Of a stretch of DNA of 17,094 nucleotides, positions 7,006 to 13,101 are shown in pieces (position 1 is the stretch's first letter; every line of letters begins with the position of its first letter). Made by a program: the position numbers and the translations under genes. Origin of the DNA: Bacteroidales bacterium (GTDB taxonomy: Bacteria > Bacteroidota > Bacteroidia > Bacteroidales > WCHB1-69). The notes under the pieces are model-generated. The model was not told the DNA's origin. It saw only the letters and a list, made by a program, of their open reading frames with translations, and did no database searches. Where the stretch lies: the NCBI GenBank assembly GCA_017618435.1, contig JAFZUH010000352.1, positions 1 to 17,094 of the forward strand, read 5' to 3'.

Positions 7006-8187
7006 TTAAACAAAAAGTTCTACAGAGCGATTAAAAATCCCGTTTAGAAATGCCAGAGTCATTCCGTAATTGGAAACGGGAATATGTTCATTTACAATAG
7101 TTTTAATTCTATTTTGCACCTGCTTGTCTGTAACCATACATGCTCCGCATTGAATGGCCAACGAATATTGGTGTAAATTTTCGGGCAACGGACTTAATGA
7201 ACTGACAAAGGCAAAATGCAGTTGTTTCCCTGTAACTTTTTGAAGTAAATTAGGAATTTTATAATGTCCAATATCTTGACAATGAACAGGATGAGAACAA
7301 GATTCCAACAATAAAACATGGTCATTGTCTTTTAAGTTCATAATATGTTGAGTACCATGCAAATATTCATCAAAATGGCCTTTGGCACGAGCCAAAATAA
7401 TGCTGAAACTTGTTAATGGAATATGTTGGGGAACAATTTTGTTTACTTCTCCAAATGCTTGGCTGTCAGTAATCACTAATTTTGGTGTTTCTGTTTGCAG
7501 ATAATAACTCAATTGTTGGGGTTGTAAGGATATGCAAATGGCTTCGTTATCCAAAATATCTCTAATAGTCTGTATTTGAGGTAAAATCAACCTTCCTTCA
7601 GGGGCTTCCTCATCAATGGGCATAACAAGTACAACCTTATCGTTTTTATTTATCAAATCTCCAATGAGTGAATGGGTTTGGTATGCACTTGGAGGTGTTA
7701 TGGATATAATTTTATCAATCAGATTATCAATATTTTCTCTTGTCTTGCTGTTTGTTTTTACTATGGGGACATTGTAGGCTTGCAACAAGGTTTGGGTATG
7801 TGAATTCATTGGGGTCATATCCTCTTTGTTGTGTACAAACAGAAAAGGAATATTTGATTGTTGAAATGTTTCACAAAGTTTTTGTTCATCTGCTATAAAT
7901 TCATTGTCAGAAAGAACAATAATCGCAACATCTATAGTTGGAATTACTTGTAAAGTTTTTTCTATACGTTGTCTGCCCAAATCTCCTTCATCGTCAATAC
8001 CGGCGGTGTCAATCAAAACCGTTGGACCAATGCCGAAAATTTCCATTGTTTTTTTTACGGGGTCGGTGGTTGTGCCTGCCTCCGGGCTTACAATGGCTAT
8101 GGGCTGATTGCACAAAGCATTGATTAAAGAACTCTTACCTTTATTTCTTCGTCCAAAAATGCCTATAAATACGCGTTTTGTTTTCAT
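7006..8187 (-). CDS. hydF: [FeFe]-hydrogenase H-cluster maturation GTPase HydF
   Basis: HydF is the scaffold on which the 2Fe subcluster of [FeFe] hydrogenase is assembled from products of the radical-SAM enzymes HydE and HydG, then passed to apo-HydA. The 393 residues match full length. The N-terminal GTPase has G1 FGRRNKGKSS (11-20), G2 GTTTDPV, G3 DTAGIDDEGDLG (60-71) and G4 NKED (120-123). A central dimerisation domain follows. The C-terminal cluster domain has CSH (Cys297, His299) and, 46 residues later, QCGAC (Cys347, Cys350). The family signature is CxH-x(44-53)-HCxxC, so the three cysteines are kept and the His before the CxxC pair is Gln346. It lies 11 bp downstream of queA and 11 bp upstream of the LuxE-like gene. 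HydE, HydG and the hydrogenase itself are not in the window. Confidence 0.95.
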   Translation of the reverse strand: MKTKRVFIGIFGRRNKGKSSLINALCNQPIAIVSPEAGTTTDPVKKTMEIFGIGPTVLIDTAGIDDEGDLGRQRIEKTLQVIPTIDVAIIVLSDNEFIADEQKLCETFQQSNIPFLFVHNKEDMTPMNSHTQTLLQAYNVPIVKTNSKTRENIDNLIDKIISITPPSAYQTHSLIGDLINKNDKVVLVMPIDEEAPEGRLILPQIQTIRDILDNEAICISLQPQQLSYYLQTETPKLVITDSQAFGEVNKIVPQHIPLTSFSIILARAKGHFDEYLHGTQHIMNLKDNDHVLLLESCSHPVHCQDIGHYKIPNLLQKVTGKQLHFAFVSSLSPLPENLHQYSLAIQCGACMVTDKQVQNRIKTIVNEHIPVSNYGMTLAFLNGIFNRSVELFV

Positions 8188-8198
8188 GTTTGTATGTT

Positions 8199-9428
8199 TT
8201 AAATAAAAAGACAGGCATCGCCATAACTCAAAAAACGGAAATGATGATTTAGAGCATAATCATAGATGTTTTTCCAATCCTCTCCGACAAATGCCGCTAT
8301 TAACAACAACAACGTGCTTTTGGGTTGGTGAAAATTGGTTATCAATCCTTTAACTATTTTGGGGTGATAATATGGGGTTATCATAATTGAGGTGGATAAA
8401 TGCAAAACATCAAGATGTTGCTCATTCATATAGTTTAAAATAGTCTGAAAGGCAATTGTATGATTGATAGGTTTCAGATTTTTGTTTTCATATACTTCCC
8501 ATTGGGCAAGGTGAAACAATGATTCATCTATATTTTTATGTTGTTCAATACAATTGTGCATTTTCACACCTATCCAATAGATGCTTTCCAATGCCCGTGT
8601 TGATGTTGTTCCAACTGCAATTATTTGTTTTTCAGATTGTTTTATTAGATTTTCAAGAGTGTTTTTCCACAATAGAATTTGTTCGGTGTGCATAAGGTGG
8701 TTTTCTGCATATTTTTCATTGACAGGTTTGAATGTTCCGGCACCTACATGTAATGTAATTTTTTCTGTATCAATATTTTTTTCTTTTAAATTGTTTAAAA
8801 CTTCTTTTGAAAAATGCAAACCGGCTGTGGGAGCGGCAACAGAACCGTTTTCTTGGGCATAAATGGTTTGATAACGTTCTTTGTCTGTGTTTTCCGCTAT
8901 TCTTTTGATGTAGGGCGGCAAAGGTGTTTTGCCGACCAATTCAATTATTTCGGCAAAGCTCAGATGTGCGGGTGTCCACGTGAATTTTACCCGAAAGGCA
9001 TCTTCTGTTTGTGCAATGCGTTCTACATTTAAAGTTGCAGTTTTTCCTTGATATTCAAATGGATAAGATAATACAGTTTTCAACCTTTTGTTGTTTCCAA
9101 TATAGCACAACCATTCCGTTTCCGCTTGACTTTCAAATGCAATACTATGAATAGTGGAAGGCGAAAGGGGTTCCAAACAAAATATTTCTACTGTTGCACC
9201 GCCTGCGGTTTTGAATTGCAAACGGGCCTGAATAACTTTTGAATTATTGAAAACCAATAAGTTATTTTCATTAATATATTGAGATATATGTTTGAAAATA
9301 TCTTCTTGAATATGTTTGTCTTTGTAAATAAGCAATTTGGATTCATCTCTTTTTTCACAGGGATAGAGGGCTATCTTTTCTTGTGGTAACGGGTAATTAT
9401 AGGCTTCTATGTTGGTTAAATCTTTCAT
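8199..9428 (-). CDS. queA: S-adenosylmethionine:tRNA ribosyltransferase-isomerase QueA
   Basis: QueA transfers and isomerises the ribosyl part of S-adenosylmethionine onto preQ1-modified tRNA at the wobble position to give epoxyqueuosine. The 409-residue protein has YNYPLPQEKIALYPCEKRDESKLL (about 10-33), NENNLLVFNNSKV, GSVAAPTAGLHFS (mid-protein), ITLHVGAGTFKPV, VGTTSTRALE and, near the C-terminus, TNFHQPKSTLLLLIAAFVG, all family hallmarks. It is longer than the usual ~350-residue enzyme, with extra sequence between the TRALE and HQPKST motifs (a His-, Glu- and Asn-rich stretch). Its ATG at 9428 lies 32 bp inside the end of the upstream GT9 gene, which points to translational coupling. It is followed 11 bp later by hydF. 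No other queuosine gene is in the window. Confidence 0.95.
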   Translation of the reverse strand: MKDLTNIEAYNYPLPQEKIALYPCEKRDESKLLIYKDKHIQEDIFKHISQYINENNLLVFNNSKVIQARLQFKTAGGATVEIFCLEPLSPSTIHSIAFESQAETEWLCYIGNNKRLKTVLSYPFEYQGKTATLNVERIAQTEDAFRVKFTWTPAHLSFAEIIELVGKTPLPPYIKRIAENTDKERYQTIYAQENGSVAAPTAGLHFSKEVLNNLKEKNIDTEKITLHVGAGTFKPVNEKYAENHLMHTEQILLWKNTLENLIKQSEKQIIAVGTTSTRALESIYWIGVKMHNCIEQHKNIDESLFHLAQWEVYENKNLKPINHTIAFQTILNYMNEQHLDVLHLSTSIMITPYYHPKIVKGLITNFHQPKSTLLLLIAAFVGEDWKNIYDYALNHHFRFLSYGDACLFI

Positions 9429-10383
9429 TTATTGCATTTATAATCAAATTGTTATCTATGTCGTTCATACATTTGAAATGTTTTTTGGGGCAATGTTTGA
9501 ATCCTAATTTAGAGCAAGGTCTGCATTTCAGGTTGTTGTTTTCAATAATATCGTACAAATTATCAGGCATATATGGGTACATGCCGAATATAGGTACTGT
9601 ATTGCCCCAAACACTGACAACAGGCGTTTGCAGGGCAGCGGCAATGTGCATTAAACCGGTATCGCCTGTGAGCAAAACCCTTGCTTTGGCAATGCAGGCC
9701 GCAGATTGATTGATAGTTAGTTTTCCACATAGGTTGTCTATTTGTTGGGCTGGTAGATTTTTGCGAAGCATTTCTGCCTTGCTATCATCGTTTTTCCCGC
9801 CCAGCAAGACTATTTTATGTGAAATATGGCGACAGATAGCCAAAAGTTTCTCTATCGGTATTTGTTTGGTTTCGTGCTGACTGCCCATTGCTATGGCGAT
9901 AAAGGGTTCTGATAATAAGTAGTTTATGGGGATAAAATCTTCTTCTGTCAAGAAAAAATCCAAGCCCTTGCCGTCATTGGGGACTATAAACGGCAATTGG
10001 TTGGCACATGCCAAATATCTGTCCACAATATGTATGTGGGGCAAGCGGTTGATTTTCAGATTGACCAATAGCCATTTTTTGAAATTCAATTTTTGGAGTC
10101 TGCTTGTAGGAACACGTAGTTTTTTTGTGATTTTTAATGTTCTGAAATTATTCTGCAGATCAATAATATAATCAAATTGTTCTTGTATTAAATCAGTAGT
10201 GATATTCGTATTATATTCGTGAATTTTATCTATATAACTGTTGTTTTTCAACAAAGCAGCAAAGGCCGGTTTGGTGAGATAGTGAATTTGCGTTTTCGGT
10301 TGGGCTTTTTTGATACATCTCAATACCGGACTTGTGAGTACAATATCGCCGATACTACTTAATCTGATGATTAAAATCTTCAT
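9397..10383 (-). CDS. glycosyltransferase family 9 (heptosyltransferase-like)
   Basis: A 328-residue cytoplasmic or membrane-associated glycosyltransferase of family GT9, the family of the LPS heptosyltransferases WaaC/WaaF/WaaQ. It starts with the classic MKILIIRLSSIGDIVLTSPVLRCIKK, where IGD is the conserved N-terminal loop with the catalytic Asp, and has IDLQNNFRT, FIAIAMGSQHETKQIP, IVLLGGKND and the donor-binding LLTGDTGLMHIAAALQTPVVSVWGNT in the C-terminal half. Near the C-terminus Cys-rich KCRPCSKLGFKHCPKKHFKCM is also typical of this group in Bacteroidota. It probably adds a sugar to the LPS core or a related surface glycan; the donor need not be heptose. ATG 10383 lies 7 bp after the PorT-like stop, and its own end overlaps queA by 32 bp. 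Confidence 0.92.
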   Translation of the reverse strand: MKILIIRLSSIGDIVLTSPVLRCIKKAQPKTQIHYLTKPAFAALLKNNSYIDKIHEYNTNITTDLIQEQFDYIIDLQNNFRTLKITKKLRVPTSRLQKLNFKKWLLVNLKINRLPHIHIVDRYLACANQLPFIVPNDGKGLDFFLTEEDFIPINYLLSEPFIAIAMGSQHETKQIPIEKLLAICRHISHKIVLLGGKNDDSKAEMLRKNLPAQQIDNLCGKLTINQSAACIAKARVLLTGDTGLMHIAAALQTPVVSVWGNTVPIFGMYPYMPDNLYDIIENNNLKCRPCSKLGFKHCPKKHFKCMNDIDNNLIINAINERFNQHRSL

Positions 10384-10390
10384 TTATTGA

Positions 10391-11125
10391 TTAATAATAA
10401 TAAGTTCTATCGGTTGGCTTTTTGATTTTTTCGGTGTTTTCCGATTTTTTCTCATTAAACATAACGATAAGGTACAAAGAAAGAGAATTGTTGTATTGTT
10501 TCCGTGTCTGTTCGTTGTAATAAGCCGTTTGGTTGAAATGCCGTGTGCGGATAGGTACCATGGAGTATTCAAAGCGGAAACCTGCTTTGAGTTGTTGCCA
10601 TATTCTCACACGAACATCTACTAAAACAGACCAGTCGTTGGGTTTGGGAGCGACAACGGTATCATTGTCATAAACGCGTTTGACATCGTATTCTATTTCT
10701 TTTACATTGACTAAGCGGCTATATTGAAAGCCTACTGCAATTGACCATATCTGCCGATGGGTGTATTGAAACAAAACTGGAATGGAAATATAGTCTAAAT
10801 TAAGTTTATATTTGAATTTTACGCCATAGCGCCAATCGGAAGTGTCTATGTTATAATCAAATTGGCGTTGTCTTGCACCTTTTTGATTGTACAAAATCTC
10901 CATGGAAACAGACCAGTTTTTTTTAGGATTGTATTTGTCAAAACTGAAGGGATACATAACGCCCAAGCCCGCTTTTACCCCGACTTTTTTGAAACCTGCC
11001 TCCATATCTCCGTCTACTTGGGTGAAATTTGCTCCAGCGATAATCTCACCCTTAAAGCGTTGGGCATGTAGCCATGTGCAACAGAATGAGATAAAAATAA
11101 GTATATATATTCTTTTAAAAGACAT
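10391..11125 (-). CDS. PorT-like outer-membrane beta-barrel protein
   Basis: A 244-residue outer-membrane protein of the OMP_b-brl_2 / 'PorT family' type. Start ATG 11125 gives a regular signal peptide (MSFKRIYILIFISFCCTWLHAQ); an upstream in-frame ATG at 11155 adds ten residues and spoils it. After the signal come GEIIAGANFTQVDGDMEAGF and VGVKAGLGVMYPF, the usual first two strands of this group, then alternating hydrophobic/polar strands (KLNLDYISIPVLFQYTH, IWSIAVGFQYSRLV, LKAGFRFEYSMVPI) with a penultimate strand LSLYLIVMFN. A Lys/Glu-rich and Tyr-rich tail follows, possibly periplasmic. The name PorT comes from a T9SS component of Porphyromonas gingivalis, but this GANFTQVDGD subtype is widespread, and I do not see evidence that it is the true PorT/SprT. 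It heads the five-gene minus-strand run. Confidence 0.82.
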   Translation of the reverse strand: MSFKRIYILIFISFCCTWLHAQRFKGEIIAGANFTQVDGDMEAGFKKVGVKAGLGVMYPFSFDKYNPKKNWSVSMEILYNQKGARQRQFDYNIDTSDWRYGVKFKYKLNLDYISIPVLFQYTHRQIWSIAVGFQYSRLVNVKEIEYDVKRVYDNDTVVAPKPNDWSVLVDVRVRIWQQLKAGFRFEYSMVPIRTRHFNQTAYYNEQTRKQYNNSLSLYLIVMFNEKKSENTEKIKKPTDRTYYY

Positions 11126-11155
11126 AAAAAAAATAATTCGTAAATAATAACGCAT

Positions 11156-11587
11156 ATTCTTTTGTTATATTTTGTTGGAAGCAAAATTTGTTGTTTTATG
11201 CACGATAGATTTTGTCGGGATTTTATGTAAAGATGTGGCATGAGGTGTCTCATTCTTAATGTTTGTAGGGCTGCCATAGTATGGCTATCCTTCTCTCTGA
11301 TAGAATACTTTAAAAACGTGAAGAATAAATGCGGGTTAGAGTTATTTTCGTAAAAAATGTGAAACTTTGAGCGGGAAAAACTGCATGGAAAAAATGGGCG
11401 GACAAATTTAGAAATCCGTATTATTGAAAAATTATCTCTGCCACACAAATCAACCTATCCTATGAAATAAATAATGGGTTTGTAGTTTTAGCGAGAAGTT
11501 TCCCCATTTTTTAGTTTTTTTCTCACATTTCTTATACTAACAATATTTCTATTTTGGTTAGTGTATTTAAAAAGAAGTACCGGAAAA
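11156..11587. other. gene-free AT-rich spacer upstream of the PorT-like operon
   Basis: No credible gene lies here. The stretch should contain the promoter of the minus-strand operon. The only perfect match to a minus-strand -7 element (TAnnTTTG, seen as CAAATTTA) is at 11403-11410, about 280 bp before the start codon and without an obvious -33 partner, so it is weak. There is a small palindrome GCCATA-G-TATGGC at 11273-11285 and an imperfect ACTAAC/GTTAGT pair at 11536-11562. A minus-strand reading frame through this stretch has no recognisable protein character. Confidence 0.5.
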
Positions 11588-11629
11588 ATAAAAAACAGCC
11601 TGCGGCTGCCGCAAGACCTTTTCTTTGCA

Positions 11630-11660
11630 AACCTTTCTTTGGGGTCTTCAAAGAAAGGTT
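11630..11660. repeat. perfect 12-bp hairpin
   Basis: AACCTTTCTTTG (11630-11641) and CAAAGAAAGGTT (11649-11660) are exact inverted repeats with the 7-base loop GGGTCTT. There is no U-tract on either side, so it is not an ordinary terminator. It is the longest perfect stem in the repeat cluster. Confidence 0.85.
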
Positions 11661-11668
11661 GATACATC

Positions 11669-11687
11669 GGACACATTCAATGTGTCC
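11669..11687. repeat. perfect 9-bp palindrome with single central base
   Basis: GGACACATT and AATGTGTCC flank one central C. As RNA the innermost pairs would open to form a loop; as DNA it could be a dimeric protein-binding site. It sits 8 bp after the hairpin at 11630-11660. Confidence 0.8.
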
Positions 11688-11709
11688 TTACAATTCCGGA
11701 AATATTTTT

Positions 11710-11787
11710 AAACCGCAGTTTTTTACAACCTCACCCCCGACCCCTCTCCAATGTGGAGAGGGGAGCTCTAAAACCGCACCTTTTTTA
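11710..11787. repeat. CCCCTCTCCA/TGGAGAGGGG hairpin flanked by direct repeats
   Basis: The arms 11741-11750 (CCCCTCTCCA) and 11754-11763 (TGGAGAGGGG) form a perfect 10-bp stem with the 3-base loop ATG, preceded by CCTCACCCCCGA. This CCTCACCCC...CCCCTCTCC...GGAGAGGGG pattern is a recurrent intergenic palindrome in many bacterial genomes. Two near-identical direct repeats, AAACCGCA-G-TTTTTTA at 11710-11725 and AAACCGCA-CC-TTTTTTA at 11771-11787, bracket it 61 bp apart, as if the hairpin had inserted and duplicated its target or as if the unit were part of a larger repeat. Confidence 0.7.
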
Positions 11788-11793
11788 AGGTGC
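11776..11793. repeat. GCACCTT-TTTT-AAGGTGC hairpin
   Basis: A perfect 7-bp stem with a four-T loop, overlapping the right-hand direct repeat. It has no downstream U-tract on either strand. It may be part of the repeat unit rather than a functional terminator. Confidence 0.7.
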
Positions 11794-11855
11794 AAATGCG
11801 AAATAATATTTTGTATGAACGCAAGCCTGCGTCCGTTGTTTTTCCTCCCAATAAA

Positions 11856-11879
11856 AAGTGTAACAAATTTGTTACACTT
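11856..11879. promoter_or_regulatory. 24-bp perfect palindrome, candidate operator 1
   Basis: The 24 bases are perfectly self-complementary, built on the half-site AAGTGTAACAAA and its complement. The core TGTAACA-AATT-TGTTACA has the size and symmetry of a dimeric helix-turn-helix site (Crp/Fnr-like or similar). It lies 51-74 bp upstream of the -7 element at 11930-11937, in a position where activators usually bind. The regulator is not identifiable from the window. Confidence 0.65.
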
Positions 11880-11881
11880 AT

Positions 11882-11897
11882 GTAACAAAAGTGTTAC
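11882..11897. promoter_or_regulatory. second TGTAACA-type palindrome, candidate operator 2
   Basis: GTAACA-AAAG-TGTTAC repeats the core of the neighbouring 24-bp palindrome with 6-bp arms and a 4-bp spacer. The centres of the two sites are 22 bp apart, two helical turns, so two dimers would sit on the same DNA face. This site lies 32 bp upstream of the -7 element. Confidence 0.6.
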
Positions 11898-11908
11898 GTA
11901 ATAATGTC

Positions 11909-11937
11909 TTGAATAATAGTTGAATGTATTACTTTTG
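11909..11937 (+). promoter_or_regulatory. Bacteroidota-type promoter of the second FGE lipoprotein
   Basis: A TTG -33 box at 11909-11911 and a perfect TAnnTTTG -7 element (TACTTTTG, 11930-11937) are separated by 18 bp, within the range seen in Bacteroidota. Transcription would start near 11943, giving a ~45-base A-rich leader before ATG 11989. Two palindromes lie immediately upstream (11856-11897). Confidence 0.7.
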
Positions 11938-11988
11938 CAACTCTCTTGTGGAAGAAGTAAAAAATTATAAATTAAAATATTTAAAACG

Positions 11989-12861
11989 ATGACAAAAGTA
12001 GTAAAAACGATGTTGCCCGTAGGGGCATTGATGGCTGTAATGCTGTTGTTTACGGCATGCAAGAAAGACAAGACAAAAGAGGATAGCAAAGACAATAGCG
12101 GAGAAACGCCGATACCTGCCGCCGCTTTGGATATACATACAGGCATAGCCGTTATAGATGCTTTGGCCAATGATATGGTGATGGTGCAGGGCGGCACATT
12201 CCAAATGGGTGCTGCAAGTGGAGACGCAGAGGCACGCGATAATGAAAAACCACAACATAGTGTAACTTTGAGCGATTTTTATATCTGCAAGTATGAAGTT
12301 ACGCAGGAGTTGTGGCAGGTAGTGATGGGGAGTACACCGACTGTTAACGGAAGTTGGACAGATGAATATGGCAAGGGAGACAAATATCCTGCTTATCGTA
12401 TATCATGGAATGAATGCGATACCTTTATAAAAAGATTGAATGCCAAGACAGGCTTGAAGTTTCGTCTGCCGACTGAGGCGGAGTGGGAATATGCAGCAAG
12501 GGGAGGCAACAAGAGCAAAGGTTATATTTATTCCGGAAGCAATGCCTTGGACGATGTGGCATGGTATTCTGGAAACACCAATCGCACCAACCATATAGTC
12601 ATGCAGAAGACAGCCAATGAGTTGGGCTTGTATGATATGTCGGGCAATGTATGGGAATGGTGCAGTGATTGGTATGGAGCAACTTATTATACCGAGAGTG
12701 CAGGAGCAAGCAATCCAATAGGACCTTCTACGGGTTCTGTACGCGTGTTTCGCGGAGGCTGTTGGTACTTCGATGCGAGTTACTGTCGTGTTTCGTACCG
12801 TCTGTTCAACCCCAATCCCAACCACTGCGGCAACAATCTAGGCTTACGTTTAGCCCTATAG
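11989..12861 (+). CDS. lipoprotein with FGE/SUMF1-like domain (paralogue of the gene at 1145)
   Basis: A 290-residue lipoprotein. The signal ends in lipobox FTAC (Cys24), a charged linker follows (KKDKTKEDSKDNSGE), and an FGE-like domain spans about 64-289: VQGGTFQMG, DFYICKYEVTQELW, RLPTEAEWEYAARGG, ELGLYDMSGNVWEWCSDW, RVFRGGCW and NLGLRL. The linker-domain junction TGIAVxDxLANxMVxVxGG and long central stretches are nearly the same as in the lipoprotein at 1145-2200, so the two are close paralogues; this one lacks the InlB-like repeat. The first copper-site cysteine of FGE aligns with Phe and only the second (Cys266) remains; an extra Cys follows RGG. Catalysis is therefore doubtful. It has its own promoter and upstream palindromes and stands alone. 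Its codons look richer in G and C at third positions than those of the paralogue, which could reflect high expression or a different origin. Confidence 0.88.
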   Translation: MTKVVKTMLPVGALMAVMLLFTACKKDKTKEDSKDNSGETPIPAAALDIHTGIAVIDALANDMVMVQGGTFQMGAASGDAEARDNEKPQHSVTLSDFYICKYEVTQELWQVVMGSTPTVNGSWTDEYGKGDKYPAYRISWNECDTFIKRLNAKTGLKFRLPTEAEWEYAARGGNKSKGYIYSGSNALDDVAWYSGNTNRTNHIVMQKTANELGLYDMSGNVWEWCSDWYGATYYTESAGASNPIGPSTGSVRVFRGGCWYFDASYCRVSYRLFNPNPNHCGNNLGLRLAL

Positions 12862-12895
12862 TTCTTCCTTAAAAAAAGAGAAAAGAGAAAAAAAA

Positions 12896-12963
12896 GTTGT
12901 GGAAAACGATGTGTAGCAAAGCGGCTCAACGAGAGAGCCTCTGCGAAACAAGTTTTCCACAAC
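12896..12963 (-). terminator. large hairpin with U-tract on the minus strand
   Basis: GTTGTGGAAAAC (12896-12907) and GTTTTCCACAAC (12952-12963) are perfect 12-bp inverted repeats. Inside, GCAAAGCGGCTC (12916-12927) pairs imperfectly with GAGCCTCTGC (12935-12944), giving a two-tier stem of 68 bases. Read on the minus strand the stem is followed by a long T-rich run (complement of the A-tract at 12869-12895), the layout of a Rho-independent terminator. It would stop transcripts coming from the FMN reductase gene. The long two-tier stem is unusual for a plain terminator, so a small RNA or dispersed repeat is an alternative. Confidence 0.5.
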
Positions 12964-13017
12964 GAACTCAGTATGCTAAGTTCATAGCCACCCTATAATA
13001 GTCTCACACCAATAAAA

Positions 13018-13064
13018 AGCAAACCTCCTAACAGATAAGCGATATTTCTTGTAGGTGGTTTGCT
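13018..13064. terminator. hairpin downstream of the FMN reductase gene, probably a terminator
   Basis: AGCAAACCTCCTA (13018-13030) and TAGGTGGTTTGCT (13052-13064) pair over 13 bp with one mismatch around a 21-base loop. On the minus strand the stem is followed by TTTTTATT, on the plus strand by GCTTTTG, so it could act in both directions. It begins 38 bp after the minus-strand stop codon at 13102, a normal terminator distance. Confidence 0.55.
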
Positions 13065-13101
13065 GCTTTTGTTCAGTTTATAGTAAACAAACGATTCGAT
13101 A

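Larger units (their letters stand above)
11588..11793. repeat. composite hairpin-rich intergenic repeat region
   Basis: About 200 bp packed with perfect inverted repeats: a 13-bp GC palindrome at 11601-11613 (TGCGGC-T-GCCGCA), hairpins at 11630-11660, 11669-11687, 11741-11763 and 11776-11793, and a TTCCGGAA-type motif near 11695. The left edge (about TAAAAAACAG-CCTGCGG, from 11590) is partly the inverted counterpart of CCGCAGTTTTTTA at 11713-11725, so the left 130 bp may be a small element with imperfect ends. The base composition is much richer in GC than the flanks. This resembles non-autonomous palindromic repeats (REP- or MITE-like) dispersed in bacterial genomes. The frames open through it on both strands are by-products of the repeats. 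Confidence 0.6.

Noticed and set aside
7006..9428. Possible link between queA and hydF as one pathway
   Set aside because: The genes are tightly spaced, but queuosine and H-cluster biosynthesis share no known steps. Cotranscription alone does not support a pathway.
10391..11125. Naming the beta-barrel gene porT (T9SS core component)
   Set aside because: The N-terminal pattern fits the general OMP_b-brl_2 group; nothing specific to PorT/SprT is visible, and no other T9SS machinery gene is adjacent.
11014..11448. Minus-strand open frame of 144 codons overlapping the start of the PorT-like gene
   Set aside because: It has no recognisable domain, an odd composition, and overlaps the signal-peptide region of a convincing gene in another frame. 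It probably reflects spacer DNA.
11554..11901. Plus-strand open frame of 115 codons, and opposite frames at 11688-12197 and 11488-11676
   Set aside because: They run through the hairpin cluster, and the proteins (with stretches such as SPPTPLQCGEG and LPSPHWRGVGGEV) are translations of the palindromic repeat, not real proteins.
12896..12963. DnaA-box-like TTTTCCACA motifs in both hairpin arms, suggesting a replication origin
   Set aside because: Each differs from TTATCCACA, only two copies occur as an inverted repeat, and there is no AT-rich unwinding region or dnaA/dnaN neighbourhood.
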